Below are positions 6,430 to 6,522 of a stretch of DNA of 6,522 nt, piece after piece. This stretch comes from an uncultured Eubacterium sp. (GTDB lineage: Bacteria; Bacillota; Clostridia; Lachnospirales; Lachnospiraceae), in contig CAMODP010000105.1 of NCBI GenBank assembly GCA_946611445.1, positions 1 through 6,522 on the forward strand. Direction: 5' to 3'. The notes under the pieces were generated by a model, which was not told the origin of the DNA, did not search any database, and worked only from the letters and a program-made list of their open reading frames with translations. Each line of letters starts with the position of its first letter. Position 1 is the stretch's first letter. The position numbers and the translations under genes were made by a program.

Positions 6430-6522
6430 TCAGCGGAACAGGCCGCCGGAGATAACCAGCTTCTGGATTTCGTTGGTTCCTTCGTAGATCTGGGTGATCT
6501 TGGCATCGCGCATCATGCGCTC
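6430..6522 (-). CDS. Acyl-CoA dehydrogenase, C-terminal end only (partial)
   Basis: The last 30 codons of a gene that continues past the right edge of the window are present, ending in TGA at 6430-6432. The peptide contains [16 protein letters not shown] followed by [10 protein letters not shown], the characteristic C-terminus of FAD-dependent acyl-CoA dehydrogenases of the short-chain (butyryl-CoA) type. The YEGTNEIQ segment lies by the FAD of a neighbouring subunit in the tetramer. Chain-length specificity and any coupling to electron-transfer flavoproteins cannot be judged from this fragment. It lies 77 bases upstream of the aminotransferase on the same strand and is probably in the same operon. 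Confidence 0.9.
   Translation of the reverse strand, partial: ERMMRDAKITQIYEGTNEIQKLVISGGLFR

Noticed and set aside
1..6522. CRISPR array, tRNA, rRNA, insertion sequence with transposase, toxin-antitoxin or phage genes
   Set aside because: No spaced direct repeats, cloverleaf or rRNA-like sequence, transposase frame or phage protein was seen.

Overview
The window reads as a moderately GC-rich chromosome segment of an anaerobic Firmicute. The class Clostridia, close to the Lachnospiraceae, is an inference from gene content and style: AGGAG/GGAGG ribosome sites, TTG and GTG starts, a Na/Pi cotransporter fused to PhoU, an L,D-transpeptidase with PG_binding_4-like repeats, and a butyryl-CoA-dehydrogenase-type acyl-CoA dehydrogenase. 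No phage, plasmid, CRISPR, rRNA or tRNA signal was seen. Most of the window is recognisable housekeeping or catabolic sequence. The odd parts are a long lysine-rich tail, a small uncharacterised gene and several intergenic palindromes.

Left half, + strand (1-3763). A Na+/phosphate cotransporter (TTG start at 97, stop at 2235) overlaps by ATGA with an L,D-transpeptidase (2232-3722). They form a translationally coupled two-gene unit that ends at a strong hairpin with T-tracts on both sides (3721-3763). The transporter carries an unusual Ala/Pro- then Lys/Asp-rich C-terminal tail of about 110 residues. The codons of that tail also supply the ribosome site of the transpeptidase.

Right half, - strand (3786-6522). 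Reading right to left, the order is: the last 30 codons of an acyl-CoA dehydrogenase (continuing beyond the window); a 77-base gap with a REP-like imperfect palindrome; a class III PLP aminotransferase of the glutamate-1-semialdehyde aminomutase type; a 98-residue basic protein of unknown function overlapping it by 17 bases; an 88-base gap with consecutive hairpins; and a carbon-nitrogen (nitrilase-family) hydrolase that ends at the shared bidirectional terminator. Common strand, short gaps and overlap suggest one operon. An amidohydrolase, an aminotransferase and an acyl-CoA dehydrogenase together suggest fermentation of an amino acid or amide through CoA intermediates. The substrate cannot be read from the sequence; a 3-aminoacyl-CoA or beta-amino acid is the most testable guess.
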